A DNA stretch of 64,000 nucleotides from Collimonas silvisoli (lineage in GTDB: Bacteria; Pseudomonadota; Gammaproteobacteria; Burkholderiales; Burkholderiaceae_D). The notes below the pieces were generated by a model. That model was given only the letters and a program-made list of their open reading frames with translations. It was not told the DNA's origin and did not search any database. Below, in pieces: positions 16,331 through 24,798 of the stretch (the stretch's first letter is position 1; each line of letters opens with the position of its first letter). The DNA lies in assembly GCF_018305005.1 (NCBI RefSeq), contig NZ_JAGQEG010000021.1:1-64000 (forward strand), given 5' to 3'. The position numbers and the translations under genes are program-made.

Positions 16331-16795
16331 ATGCTCGATAGACTCTCGTTCCGCTTTAACGCAAAACTTCCGCTGATGTTGCAAACCGAGGCCACCGAAT
16401 GCGGCCTTGCATGCCTTGGCATGGTGGCCGGCTATCATGGTTATCGCACCGATCTGGCGACCCTGCGCCGCAGATACCCTATTTCGCTCAAGGGCGCCAC
16501 CCTCGGCAACCTAATCAGCATCGCCAACCAGCTCGAACTAGCTACCCGTCCGCTAAAACTTGATATCGAGGATCTGGCGCAGCTCAAGCTGCCTTGTGTC
16601 TTGCATTGGGATTTCAATCATTTTGTGGTGTTGCAGGAAGTGGGGTCACGTTCAAGGCGGCTTAAATATATACAAGACCTACACGCATGCACCGTAAACG
16701 AGTTGGGTAGTCTGTCAGCGTCCGCAGCGCCTAAACGCCTTCTGTTCTTTTTGGCGAGCACTAGGGGCAATCGGCTTGCGTTCGACAACGACTAA
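16331..16795 (+). pseudogene. Truncated peptidase-containing ABC exporter (C39 domain only)
   Basis: The first about 104 residues are a clear C39 bacteriocin-processing peptidase: LMLQTEATECGLACLGMVAG with catalytic Cys24 and oxyanion Gln18, and HWDFNHFVVL with His97. Homology then stops and about 50 unrelated residues lead to a stop. The catalytic-Asp region, all transmembrane helices and the ATP-binding domain (normally about 600 more residues) are missing. The junction abuts prophage spanin relics on the other strand, so recombination probably deleted the rest. As it stands it cannot export the peptide. A second transporter elsewhere would be required. Confidence 0.8.
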
Positions 16796-16797
16796 AA

Positions 16798-17292
16798 TTA
16801 TTTGGACGTATTTGTGACCACCTTTAGACGCGCATAGTATTCTCGCAACCCTAACGCCAACTCTCGCCAAGCCCGGCAACTGGTAGCGTTGCCGGCGTTG
16901 ACGGCAGCGATTTGAGCAAGCGAAACGCCGGCGGGCTCTCGGTCTGAATCGGCGGCAGGTCCGGGATCGTCACCTGACCAGGCGGCGTCGTACAAGCGCA
17001 CAAAGCCGGCATTAACAGCAACGCGATCGTTATCAGCTTGTGTGATGTAGATTGGTACTTGTTTTTCAACTTCCTCTCCTTTGACGTAAATGGCGTTGAT
17101 GCGGTCGACGTATTTGATCTGGGTCTGCGTCACGACCACCTGCTGCGCTTTGGCGATTTTGGTGGTCTGTCCGGCCTGCTGATTGATATAGGAAAGATGT
17201 TTCTCGCCTTCGTCTTGCTTATCCGCTCTGAATCGTCTGTATTCAGCATTGTCGGTTAAAAGAACAGCCGGACTTTTCGGCGGTTTCCATCC
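16798..17292 (-). pseudogene. Relic of a phage i-spanin (Rz-like)
   Basis: The open frame reads AEYRRFRADKQDEGEKHLSY, then QIKYVDRINAIYVKGEEVEK, VPIYITQADNDRVAVNAGFV and RLYDAAW, which is the coiled periplasmic part of Rz-type inner-membrane spanins. The N-terminal membrane anchor and a start codon are gone (an in-frame stop lies at 17293-17295). A lysis-cassette relic from a former prophage. An o-spanin is embedded in another frame. Confidence 0.6.
16851..17069 (-). CDS. Rz1-like o-spanin lipoprotein embedded in the i-spanin relic
   Basis: A 72-residue frame lies wholly inside the i-spanin frame. It begins MKNKYQSTSHKLITIALLLM and has a lipobox LCAC before a short Pro-rich outer-membrane lipoprotein (TTPPGQVTIPDLPPIQTESP). 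Nested, out-of-frame Rz1 genes are characteristic of phage lysis cassettes, which supports the identity of both. With its partner truncated, it is probably non-functional. Confidence 0.6.
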   Translation of the reverse strand: MKNKYQSTSHKLITIALLLMPALCACTTPPGQVTIPDLPPIQTESPPAFRLLKSLPSTPATLPVAGLGESWR

Positions 17293-17317
17293 TCAAGATA
17301 GAGCGAGAACCGAATAA

Positions 17318-17338
17318 AGCATCATTTGATGCTATAAT
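17318..17338 (+). promoter_or_regulatory. VapBC promoter with operator palindrome
   Basis: A perfect inverted repeat AGCATC-ATTT-GATGCT (17318-17333) abuts a consensus -10 TATAAT (17333-17338), about 29 nt before the VapB start, with AAGGAG as ribosome site. Binding of the VapB-VapC complex here would repress the operon, as in other type II modules. Confidence 0.65.
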
Positions 17339-17366
17339 TGGTTCACTTATTTACAAGGAGTGCCCT

Positions 17367-17564
17367 ATGCGTACAACAGTCAATTTGGATGACGCCCTTC
17401 TTGCCCGCGCCCAGACGCTGTGTGGCTTGGAAGAGCGCAATGCCCTGCTGAAGGAAGCGCTGAATGCATTGATTCAGCGTGAAAGCGCGCGTCGCCTGGC
17501 GCGCTTAGGGGGCAGCGCCCCCCAATTACAGGAAATTGCACGTCGCAAAGGCGAGACGCAATGA
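17367..17564 (+). CDS. vapB: VapB-type antitoxin
   Basis: The 65-residue protein begins MRTTVNLDDALLARAQTLCG, a ribbon-helix-helix DNA-binding fold of the VapB2/type II antitoxin group. A C-terminal toxin-neutralising tail rich in Arg/Leu follows. It should bind the palindrome in its own promoter and wrap around the VapC active site. Its stop overlaps the vapC start (ATGA), giving coupled translation that favours antitoxin excess. It is inside the tRNA-Val island, where such modules can stabilise the element. Confidence 0.88.
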   Translation: MRTTVNLDDALLARAQTLCGLEERNALLKEALNALIQRESARRLARLGGSAPQLQEIARRKGETQ

Positions 17565-17932
17565 TTTTGGTCGATACGCCCATCTGGATTGACCATTTGC
17601 GCGCCGGCAGCCCAGCACTCGCTGGGCTGTTAGAAATGGGGAGGGGTTATTGTCATCCCTTCGTCATCGGTGAACTCGCTTGCGGCAGTCTCGGCAACCG
17701 GAGCGAAATTTTAAATTTATTACAATCGTTACCGCAATTACCCACGGCCACCAACGAAGAAACATTGTTCTTTATCGAACAACACGAGCTCATGGGGCGT
17801 GGCATTGGGTATATTGATATCCATCTACTCGCCAGTACGGCAATCCATGCCGCCCGCCTGTGGACACGAGACAAGCGCCTCAAGGCCATCGCCGAAGAGA
17901 TGGGCCTAGCGTTTGAACCTATGACGCATTAA
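17561..17932 (+). CDS. vapC: VapC-type PIN-domain toxin ribonuclease
   Basis: The 123-residue PIN domain carries the expected acidic residues: an N-terminal ILVDTPIWIDHLR (Asp5), a FVIGELACG Glu, GIGYIDIHLLAS (Asp) and WTRDKRLKAIA (Asp). VapC toxins are Mg2+-dependent ribonucleases that cut tRNA or rRNA when the antitoxin is degraded. The usual Ser/Thr after the first Asp is TP here, a minor change. It ends immediately next to the convergent hypothetical gene (stops adjacent at 17932/17933). Confidence 0.9.
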   Translation: MILVDTPIWIDHLRAGSPALAGLLEMGRGYCHPFVIGELACGSLGNRSEILNLLQSLPQLPTATNEETLFFIEQHELMGRGIGYIDIHLLASTAIHAARLWTRDKRLKAIAEEMGLAFEPMTH

Positions 17933-18397
17933 TTACAAGGGCGCCATCTCGACGCTCTCATCCATCAGCACGTAAAACTCACCATCGCCGAAAAGGTCGA
18001 ACTGCCGCACACCCTGGAATTGGGCGGCATCGTGCATCTCGGCAAATTCAAACGCGGCCACGATCGTTATATCGGCGTCGAGCTCCCCTTTTTCATTCAG
18101 GCCGCAGTATGTACCCGCGATCAACGGTTCAAGTTCGCCAGTGTATGCATAGCCGCGGGCGATCAGCGCTGCCTTCAACACCCACCAATAGGGGCCGAAT
18201 CGCAGATAGTTCTGCGGTGCAGCGCGCACGATCTTGTTGGCAAGCCTGGCCAACATGGCTTTGAACCCCATCGTCAGCGAAACCGATTTGATCGTATCCT
18301 TGAATGCCTTCGTGTTGCCGATGATAGCGACATATTTTTCAAGTGGCAGCACTACTTCGGAGATGACACCCAAACACGGATCAACCTTATTACACAT
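17933..18397 (-). CDS. Hypothetical protein, probably phage- or element-derived
   Basis: The 154-residue product reads as a normal soluble protein: VVLPLEKYVAIIGNTKAFKD, an RAAPQNYLRFGPYWWVLKAA segment, GLNEKGELDADITIVAAFEF and FYVLMDESVEM. No membrane segment or known motif is recognised. The ATG at 18397 was chosen over one at 18427 because the integrase relic begins in that interval. Its position between vapC and a broken integrase suggests cargo from a phage or element. Confidence 0.6.
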   Translation of the reverse strand: MCNKVDPCLGVISEVVLPLEKYVAIIGNTKAFKDTIKSVSLTMGFKAMLARLANKIVRAAPQNYLRFGPYWWVLKAALIARGYAYTGELEPLIAGTYCGLNEKGELDADITIVAAFEFAEMHDAAQFQGVRQFDLFGDGEFYVLMDESVEMAPL

Positions 18398-18430
18398 GGA
18401 AAAATCGCCGCGGTTGTTGGCGGTCACCCG

Positions 18431-19292
18431 TGGCCATCGGCGAAATTGTGCAACAACTATCTGATTCCGTTGCGCGGCACCTTCGTTCTTGCCGGCCGCG
18501 TGATATGAGGGACTTGGTCAACCCGCTGGATGGCATCAATAACTCAAAGCACCAGAAGACGCCGCCTGACCCACTGACTCTCGTGGAGATGGAGCGCATC
18601 CTGGCCGATATGATTGAGCGCTTCCACCGGCAGATGGCTCACTATTTCATTTTCGCATTCCCGACTGGGATGCGGCCCGAAGAAATAATCGCGCTGCGCT
18701 GGGACGACATCGACTGGACCAACCGGACGATTCGCGTATCACGAGCAAAAACGTTCAAAGGGCAATTCAAGGATCTAAAAACGAGCGAAGTCCGCGACGT
18801 CGATCTGGTCGATCGAGCGATTAGCACGCTCGAAGCGCAGAAGCGATTTACTTACATGAAACGGGCTGAAATCTTTGAAAACCCGGTCACTGGCAGGCCA
18901 TGGCACGACGAGCGGTCCCAACGGGATCACTACTGGAAGCCATGTCTGAAAAAATTGGGGATACGAGCCAGGCGGGCCTACCAGGCCCGGCACACCTATG
19001 CGACGACCGCGCTGATGGCTGGAGTAAATCCGGCATATATCGCTAGGCAACTTGGCCATGCGAATGAAAAATGCTATTTACGGTGTATGCGAAGTGGATT
19101 GATGCCGCGGATCGCGGGAGGGAGAAAGCAAAAATGGAAGCCGTACTGCGCTTCCATTCCACTGATCTTCACTTACAAACAAATTCGAATTTGTCCCGAA
19201 TTTGCCCCAGCATCCCCGCAAACGTCGAGAATACTGGTAGGCACGATTGGACTCGAACCAACGACCCCTACCATGTCAAGGTAGTGCTCTAA
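18431..19292 (+). pseudogene. Degraded tyrosine-recombinase integrase of the island
   Basis: Catalytic-domain motifs of a phage-type integrase are obvious: FAFPTGMRPEEIIALRWDDI (first Arg), ARHTYATTALMAGVNPAYIA (His-x-x-Arg), ARQLGHAN, and in another frame LFTVYAKWIDAADRG with the nucleophile Tyr. The gene is broken three ways. The arm-binding N-terminus is missing. A frame change near 18500 separates NYLIPLRGTFVLAGR from RDLVNPLDGI. A further one-base shift falls in an A5 run at 19067-19071. The 3' end runs into the tRNA repeat, as expected for a tRNA-targeting integrase. Two shifts plus truncation make sequencing error alone unlikely. Confidence 0.85.
19230..19261. repeat. Proximal attachment-site repeat in tRNA-Val
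   Basis: These 32 bases overlap the 3' end of the intact tRNA-Val(GAC) and are duplicated at 11136-11167. Integrase relic on one side and intact tRNA on the other fit the usual anatomy of an element inserted at a tRNA 3' end. Confidence 0.9.
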
Positions 19293-19311
19293 CCAGCTGA
19301 GCTACGCGCCT
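19235..19311 (-). tRNA. tRNA-Val (GAC)
   Basis: The full cloverleaf is visible on the minus strand: acceptor AGGCGCG paired with CGTGCCT (one G-U), D-arm GCTC...GAGC, anticodon stem-loop CTACC-TTGACAT-GGTAG with anticodon GAC, T-arm GTTGG-TTCGAGT-CCAAT and encoded CCA. It lies just downstream of dnaQ, the same arrangement seen in other proteobacteria, where a tRNA follows rnhA-dnaQ. It is the integration target of the island on its 3' side. Confidence 0.95.
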
Positions 19312-19377
19312 AAAGAAGCGAAATTATAATAGCAAATCCGGTTCGTGGCTAGTGTCTCGTATGAATTTTTTATAAGA

Positions 19378-20136
19378 TTAATTTTGCGGCGGATTTTCTG
19401 CAGGGTCTGCCGCCGACTGACGCCATATGCACATGCCTTTGGCGTCTTTATCCAAACCGTTGAGCAGCAACTCATGTTCGGCCAGCTCTTCCGCGCTTGC
19501 CGGGCGCACCACGATCTCCGCCAGAGGCAGTAATTCCAGCGCCGCGCCATCACCGTCCGCATCGCCATGCCCTGCTCCCAGGTCGATGCTGAAGCTGTTC
19601 TGCCCACGCGTCATCGCCAGATACACTTCGGCCAGCAATTCCGAGTCGAGCAACGCGCCGTGCAAGGTGCGGTGCGCATTGGAGATGCCGTAGCGGTCGC
19701 ACAGAGCGTCCAGCGAGTTGCGCTTGCCGGGGTACATTTCCTTGGCCTGCACCAGGGTATCGATGACGCCGCCGATATCGCCCGAAAACGGACCGTGGCC
19801 CAGGAGTTTATATTCGGCGTCCAGGAATCCTAAATCGAAAGGCGCATTGTGGATGATGACTTGAGCGCCGCGCGTGTACTCGCGCAACTCCTCGAATATT
19901 TCAGCAAACTTTGGCTTATCGCTGAGAAAGGCGGTGGTCAAGCCGTGGACTGCCAGCGCACCTTCTTCAGAATCGCGTTCGGGATTGATATAGCGATGAA
20001 AATTATTGCCGGTCAGGCGCCGGTTCATCAGTTCAACGCAACCGATTTCGATGATGCGGTCGCCCGTGCGCGGGTTGAGGCCGGTGGTTTCGGTATCAAG
20101 AACAACCAACCTATTTTCTCTATTTTGCAACCCCAT
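19378..20136 (-). CDS. dnaQ: DNA polymerase III epsilon (proofreading) subunit
   Basis: All three DnaQ exonuclease motifs are intact: Exo I LVVLDTETTGLNP, Exo II IIHNAPFDLGFLDAEYKLLG, and Exo III AHRTLHGALLDSELLAEVYL. The C-terminal extension (about residues 190-252) that contacts the alpha subunit is present. It removes misincorporated bases during replication. In many proteobacteria it adjoins rnhA. Here rnhA is about 18 kb away at 38.1-38.5 kb, with accessory genes between. Confidence 0.95.
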   Translation of the reverse strand: MGLQNRENRLVVLDTETTGLNPRTGDRIIEIGCVELMNRRLTGNNFHRYINPERDSEEGALAVHGLTTAFLSDKPKFAEIFEELREYTRGAQVIIHNAPFDLGFLDAEYKLLGHGPFSGDIGGVIDTLVQAKEMYPGKRNSLDALCDRYGISNAHRTLHGALLDSELLAEVYLAMTRGQNSFSIDLGAGHGDADGDGAALELLPLAEIVVRPASAEELAEHELLLNGLDKDAKGMCIWRQSAADPAENPPQN

Positions 20137-20319
20137 CGCCCTTTTCCCTATCTATTCTCGTTCCGAATTGTAGCAAATAAGCTTGTCGACGGACCTGCCC
20201 CTTTCTGACCGCAGAATTAACCGGGATTGTTACTCCTTCACAACATCCGTGAATATAGACATGCCGGGAGCCATGTGAGCCGCCAACAACGTCAATAATT
20301 CATTGTCGGATGCTTGCGG

Positions 20320-23300
20320 TCATATTCCAGGGCCATGGGGTTCTGTCTTTCGATCGCTGTCTCGGTGCATGATGAAATCGGCGAACTGCTCCACTGGCAT
20401 GGGTTTCCCAAAATAATAACCTTGCATCAAGTCGCAGGAAATCTCTTTCAAGAAATTAAGTTGCGACTCGGTTTCCACCCCTTCGGCCACCACTTCCAGG
20501 CGCAAGCTGTGCGCCAACGCGATAATACTTTTGACGATGGCGGAATCATCCAGATCCTGGGGCACATCCTGCACAAAGGATTGGTCGATCTTGATCGTGT
20601 CGACGGGGAAGCGTTTCAGGTAAGCGAGGGAGGAATAGCCGGTGCCGAAGTCGTCGATCGTCAGCCGCACCCCGAGGCTGTGCAGCCGATGCAACGCCTG
20701 CAAATTGTCTTCGGCATTTTCCATGAGAGTGCTCTCGGTGATCTCCAGCTCCAGCAACTCCGGCGGCAGTCCGATTTCCGCCAAGACACGTTCCACCGTG
20801 GTGGTGAAATCGTTCTGCAGCTGGCGCACGGAAAAATTCACCGCCACCCGCATGGCCGGCATGCCGGACTTGATCCAGTTCTGCAGCTGCGCGCAGGCAG
20901 TGCGGAGAACCCATCCGCCGATGACGTTGATCAGATCGGTTTCCTCAGCCAGCGGAATGAATTCCTTTGGCCCGACCATGCCGCGAGTCGGGTGATGCCA
21001 ACGCACCAATGCTTCCATGCCGACGATCTCATGGGTATCGAATCGCACTTGCGGCTGATAGAAAACTTCCAGTTCATGCCGGTTCAATGCGTCGCGCAGG
21101 TCGCTCTCCATGCGCATTTTTTCGGAAATGGCTGCCTCCATCGAAGCTTCGAAGAATTTGAAGCCGGAGCTGGCTTTCTTGGCGCGGTACATTGCGGTAT
21201 CGGCATGCTGCAGCAAGGTTCCGACGTCGACGCCGTCCTGCGGATAGAGCGAGATGCCGATGCTGGCGCTGACGAAGATGCCGTGGCCGTCGATTGAAAA
21301 AGGCGCGGACAGAGAATTACAAATGTTCTGGGCGACGGTGCTGGCAGCATTGGGGCCTGTCATGTCGGCCAGCACCACGGTGAATTCGTCGCCGCCAAGG
21401 CGTGCCACGCAGTCGACGATGCGCACGCTGCGCCGGATCCGCTGCGCCACCAATATCAGCAGCTGGTCGCCGATATCGTGACCGAGGGTGTCGTTTACGT
21501 ACTTGAAGCGGTCCAGGTCCAGGAACAGTACCGCCACCGCGTCGCCGGTCAGTCTTGCCTGCTCGACGCTGCGCTTCAGCTGATCGAAGAACATGGCTCG
21601 GTTCGGCAAACCGGTCAACGAGTCGTTGAAGGCCAGGTCGCGCACTCGTTTCTCCGCCCGGTTGGCCTCGATGATGCGCCGCACCCGCTGCGACAGGACG
21701 GCGAAGTGGATCGGCTTGGGGATGTAGTCGCTGGCGCCGGCAGTGAACGCCCGCTCTACCGAAAGATTGTCTTCCAGGCCGGTAATCATCAGCACCGGGA
21801 TATTTTGATGGGTGGGCAGCGCTTGCAGCCGGGCGCAGGCGGTAAAGCCGTCCATCACCGGCATCACCGCATCCATCAGGATCACCTCGGGCTGTATGCG
21901 CCTGAGCACGCGCAGGGCCTGGGCGCCATTTTCAGCCTCTGCCACCCGGAAGCCGTCCCTTAGCAAGGTGTAGCGCAATGCACTGCGGGTGCTGCGATCA
22001 TCGTCCACCACCAGCACCAGGGCGCTCCCTTCCACCGGTTTGGAACTGCGATAGTTTTCGTCGTACACCTCGCCGTAAAGCTGTGCCGCGACATTGTCGA
22101 AGGCTGAACGCAGCTGCGGCAGCAGTGAACCGATTTGACTGGTCTGCTGAATGAGCGCCAGCTCCTCCGCTTCCTTGGCCAATTGCGCCATGCTGGCGGC
22201 GCCCAGGTTGCTGCTGCTGCCCTTGATGGCATGCGCCGCGGCCCGGGCCGACTCTGCATCTTTCTGACGGACCGCCGTTTCCAGTCGTTCCAGGTAGGCC
22301 GGCGTATCTTCCAGGTATGGCGTCACTGCCTGTTGCAAAGCGGGTCCCAGGATTTCCCGCAGCTTGTCGAATACAGTCCGGTCCAGAGGACTGTATCCGC
22401 TCTCGGCCAAGCCAGCCGTCGAGACCCCGGGCAAGGCCGGCGCGGCATCGGTGGAACCCTGGATCAGCCAGCGCTCCAGCTTGTGCCGCAACTCAATCAA
22501 GGTGATCGGTTTTGCCAGGTAATCGTCCATGCCCGCAGCCAGGCATTTTTCCACATCCCCGGCTTGGGTATTGGCAGTCATGGCGACGATGGGCGTGCGC
22601 CGCCCTTCCGGCTCTTCGAAATTACGGATGCGCGAAGTGACCTCGTAACCGTCCATCTCCGGCATATTGCAGTCCATGAGAATGAGATCGAAGCGGCTGC
22701 GCTGGACGGCATCGATTGCTTCCCAGCCATTCGAGGCGGATTCGCAACGGCAGCCGCTGGTGGCAAGCATGCTGCTTGCCACCACCTGGTTGGTGCGGTT
22801 GTCGTCAACCACCAGTACCCGATACTCCCTGGCGGCATCAGGAAGCTTGCCGGGAAGATTGGCCGCAGGCGGCTCGACAGCGGCTGTTTGCTCGCCTGGC
22901 AACAGATTTCGGATCGCGTCCAACAGACGATTCAAGCGCAGCGGTTTGCCCAGATGGCCGTCGGCTTCCAAAGGCTTGTCGCTCTTCGGCGAGCCGTAGC
23001 GCTCTAACAGCAACAGACGGGTCGACGACAGCGCCGGATCGGACCGGATATGCCGAGCCAGGGCCGGATCCGCATCCTTGCCTTCGAGCGTACTGCGGTC
23101 GACGATGACCAATGCGTAGGGCGAGTGTTTGGTCCGCCCCAGTTCAGCCGTCAGCTCGGCAGCGCTGCAGACCGCGTGGCAAGACATGCCGTGACGCGTC
23201 AGGCTTTGCTCCAGGAAGTTGCGTACGACTTCGCTTTCTTCGGCCACCAGCACCCGCACCCCGGACAAGGCGTCTTCCGCGGTCGCCATGACCTGCGCCT

Positions 23301-24798
23301 CGCCCGCTTCGCAAACGATCGTGAACCAGAAGGTGGACCCTTGTCCGGGTTGGCTGACGACGCCGATCTCGCCGCCCATGAGCTCCACCAGTTGCTTGCA
23401 AATTGCCAGGCCGAGCCCGGTGCCGCCGTATTTGCGGGCGGTGGCAATGTCCGCCTGGGCGAACGATTCGAACACATGCCTGGCCGCGTCCTGGTCCATG
23501 CCGATGCCGGTGTCGCTCACCTCGACCCGCAGGCCGAAGCCATCGCCGCTGCCCTCGGTGCGCGAAATGCGCACCGCCACCTCGCCTTGTTCGGTGAATT
23601 TCAAGGCATTGCCGACCAGGTTGATCAGCACTTGCCGCAAGCGCATCGAATCGCCTTTGATCCGATCGGGGACGTCGGGAGCCAGCAGGTAGCCTAGCTC
23701 CAGCCCACGTTGCTGTGCCTGCTTGGCCAGCAGGTCGAGAATTTCCTCCACCAGCTTGCGCAAATCGAAGTCGATCTTCTCCAATACCAGCTTGTTGGCT
23801 TCGATCTTGGAGAAATCAAGGATGTCGTTGATTAAATCGATCAGCGTGTGGGCTGAGTTCCAGGCCACTTCGACGCATTCCTGCTGGGGTTTGGTGAGAC
23901 GCATTTCCTTGAGCATGTCCAGCATTCCCACCACCCCGGTCAAAGGGGTGCGCACTTCGTGGCTGACGGTGGAAGCGAATTGCGCCTTCATCATCGCCGC
24001 GTGCAGCGCCTGGTCGCGCGACTGTTTCAATTCCGTTTCCCGCTCTTCCAGCACTGCCATCATTTTATTGAAGGCCTGGGCCATGTCGACCAGGTCGCGC
24101 GGTCCCTCCGGAGCGGCGCGCATGCCAGACTCGCCGGCTTCGGCGCGCCCCATCAGGCCGGACAAGGCGTTCAATGGCCGGATCAAATGGCGCGCCAGAA
24201 GACGCATGACTCCTAGCAGGATAAGCGCGAAGGACAGCGTAATGGCCAAATTGACGAGCAGCAAGGACAGCACCAGGCGATTCATGGTCCCCTTGCCGAG
24301 CACGATATGGACATACCCAAGGAGTTGCGGCTTGAAGTCCTGCAGCTCGAACGGCGACGCCCCCTCATGGCCCTGGTAGACGGGTGCGCCGAAACGCCAT
24401 TCATCGTCGGTTTCCAGCTCCAGCATGGCTTGGGTCAGGGCGCGCTCCGGCCGCAATGCCTGATTCGGCTTGACTATCGCGCCTCGCTTGGTTTCTGACA
24501 GCAGGACCTGGTGGGCCGCATCGGTGACCTCTACCTGTTTCACGTCGGGGAAGGCGAGCGTGGTAGCGACTTCATCGCGAACATTGTCGGCGGAATGGTA
24601 AAGCAAGGCCAGGGTGCTCTGGCGTGCCAGATTCTCAGCGATATGCTGGCCCTGCTCTATCAGATAGCCTCGCATGCGCCGGCTGGTCTCCCACGAATTC
24701 ATCAAGGACGAGAACAGCGCCAGGCCCAGGATCGAGGCGGTGACAATCGCCATCAGCTGGCGGCGGAATCCGGTGCGGCGCAAGTAGGCTTGCAACAT
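20320..24798 (-). CDS. Giant hybrid histidine kinase with REC, Hpt, GGDEF and EAL domains
   Basis: The 1492-residue protein has, in order, TM1 (about 15-31), a periplasmic sensor, TM2 (about 175-198), HAMP, HisKA with His280 in STVSHEVRTPL, and an HATPase with GGTGLGLAI near 458. A receiver-like domain with acid substitutions (514-630) follows, then a canonical receiver (Asp709), an Hpt domain (His856), a second canonical receiver (Asp976), GGDEF (1135-1139 intact, with an RIVD inhibitory site) and EAL (1262-1264 intact). It could therefore relay phosphate within one chain to control both making and breaking c-di-GMP. It lies 136 nt downstream of the binding-protein gene, on the same strand as the TonB receptor, suggesting shared input. 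Confidence 0.93.
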   Translation of the reverse strand: MLQAYLRRTGFRRQLMAIVTASILGLALFSSLMNSWETSRRMRGYLIEQGQHIAENLARQSTLALLYHSADNVRDEVATTLAFPDVKQVEVTDAAHQVLLSETKRGAIVKPNQALRPERALTQAMLELETDDEWRFGAPVYQGHEGASPFELQDFKPQLLGYVHIVLGKGTMNRLVLSLLLVNLAITLSFALILLGVMRLLARHLIRPLNALSGLMGRAEAGESGMRAAPEGPRDLVDMAQAFNKMMAVLEERETELKQSRDQALHAAMMKAQFASTVSHEVRTPLTGVVGMLDMLKEMRLTKPQQECVEVAWNSAHTLIDLINDILDFSKIEANKLVLEKIDFDLRKLVEEILDLLAKQAQQRGLELGYLLAPDVPDRIKGDSMRLRQVLINLVGNALKFTEQGEVAVRISRTEGSGDGFGLRVEVSDTGIGMDQDAARHVFESFAQADIATARKYGGTGLGLAICKQLVELMGGEIGVVSQPGQGSTFWFTIVCEAGEAQVMATAEDALSGVRVLVAEESEVVRNFLEQSLTRHGMSCHAVCSAAELTAELGRTKHSPYALVIVDRSTLEGKDADPALARHIRSDPALSSTRLLLLERYGSPKSDKPLEADGHLGKPLRLNRLLDAIRNLLPGEQTAAVEPPAANLPGKLPDAAREYRVLVVDDNRTNQVVASSMLATSGCRCESASNGWEAIDAVQRSRFDLILMDCNMPEMDGYEVTSRIRNFEEPEGRRTPIVAMTANTQAGDVEKCLAAGMDDYLAKPITLIELRHKLERWLIQGSTDAAPALPGVSTAGLAESGYSPLDRTVFDKLREILGPALQQAVTPYLEDTPAYLERLETAVRQKDAESARAAAHAIKGSSSNLGAASMAQLAKEAEELALIQQTSQIGSLLPQLRSAFDNVAAQLYGEVYDENYRSSKPVEGSALVLVVDDDRSTRSALRYTLLRDGFRVAEAENGAQALRVLRRIQPEVILMDAVMPVMDGFTACARLQALPTHQNIPVLMITGLEDNLSVERAFTAGASDYIPKPIHFAVLSQRVRRIIEANRAEKRVRDLAFNDSLTGLPNRAMFFDQLKRSVEQARLTGDAVAVLFLDLDRFKYVNDTLGHDIGDQLLILVAQRIRRSVRIVDCVARLGGDEFTVVLADMTGPNAASTVAQNICNSLSAPFSIDGHGIFVSASIGISLYPQDGVDVGTLLQHADTAMYRAKKASSGFKFFEASMEAAISEKMRMESDLRDALNRHELEVFYQPQVRFDTHEIVGMEALVRWHHPTRGMVGPKEFIPLAEETDLINVIGGWVLRTACAQLQNWIKSGMPAMRVAVNFSVRQLQNDFTTTVERVLAEIGLPPELLELEITESTLMENAEDNLQALHRLHSLGVRLTIDDFGTGYSSLAYLKRFPVDTIKIDQSFVQDVPQDLDDSAIVKSIIALAHSLRLEVVAEGVETESQLNFLKEISCDLMQGYYFGKPMPVEQFADFIMHRDSDRKTEPHGPGI

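Noticed and set aside
18020-18508. Plus-strand gene opposite the hypothetical gene at 17933-18397
   Set aside because: Only its last about 25 codons carry signal, and those belong to the integrase relic; the rest is the antisense of a better minus-strand frame.
20314-21297. Long plus-strand frame antisense to the EAL/GGDEF region
   Set aside because: It is a mirror of GC-rich codon bias; the minus strand encodes intact EAL and GGDEF domains. Similar antisense frames at 46525, 53608 and 62015 were dropped for the same reason.
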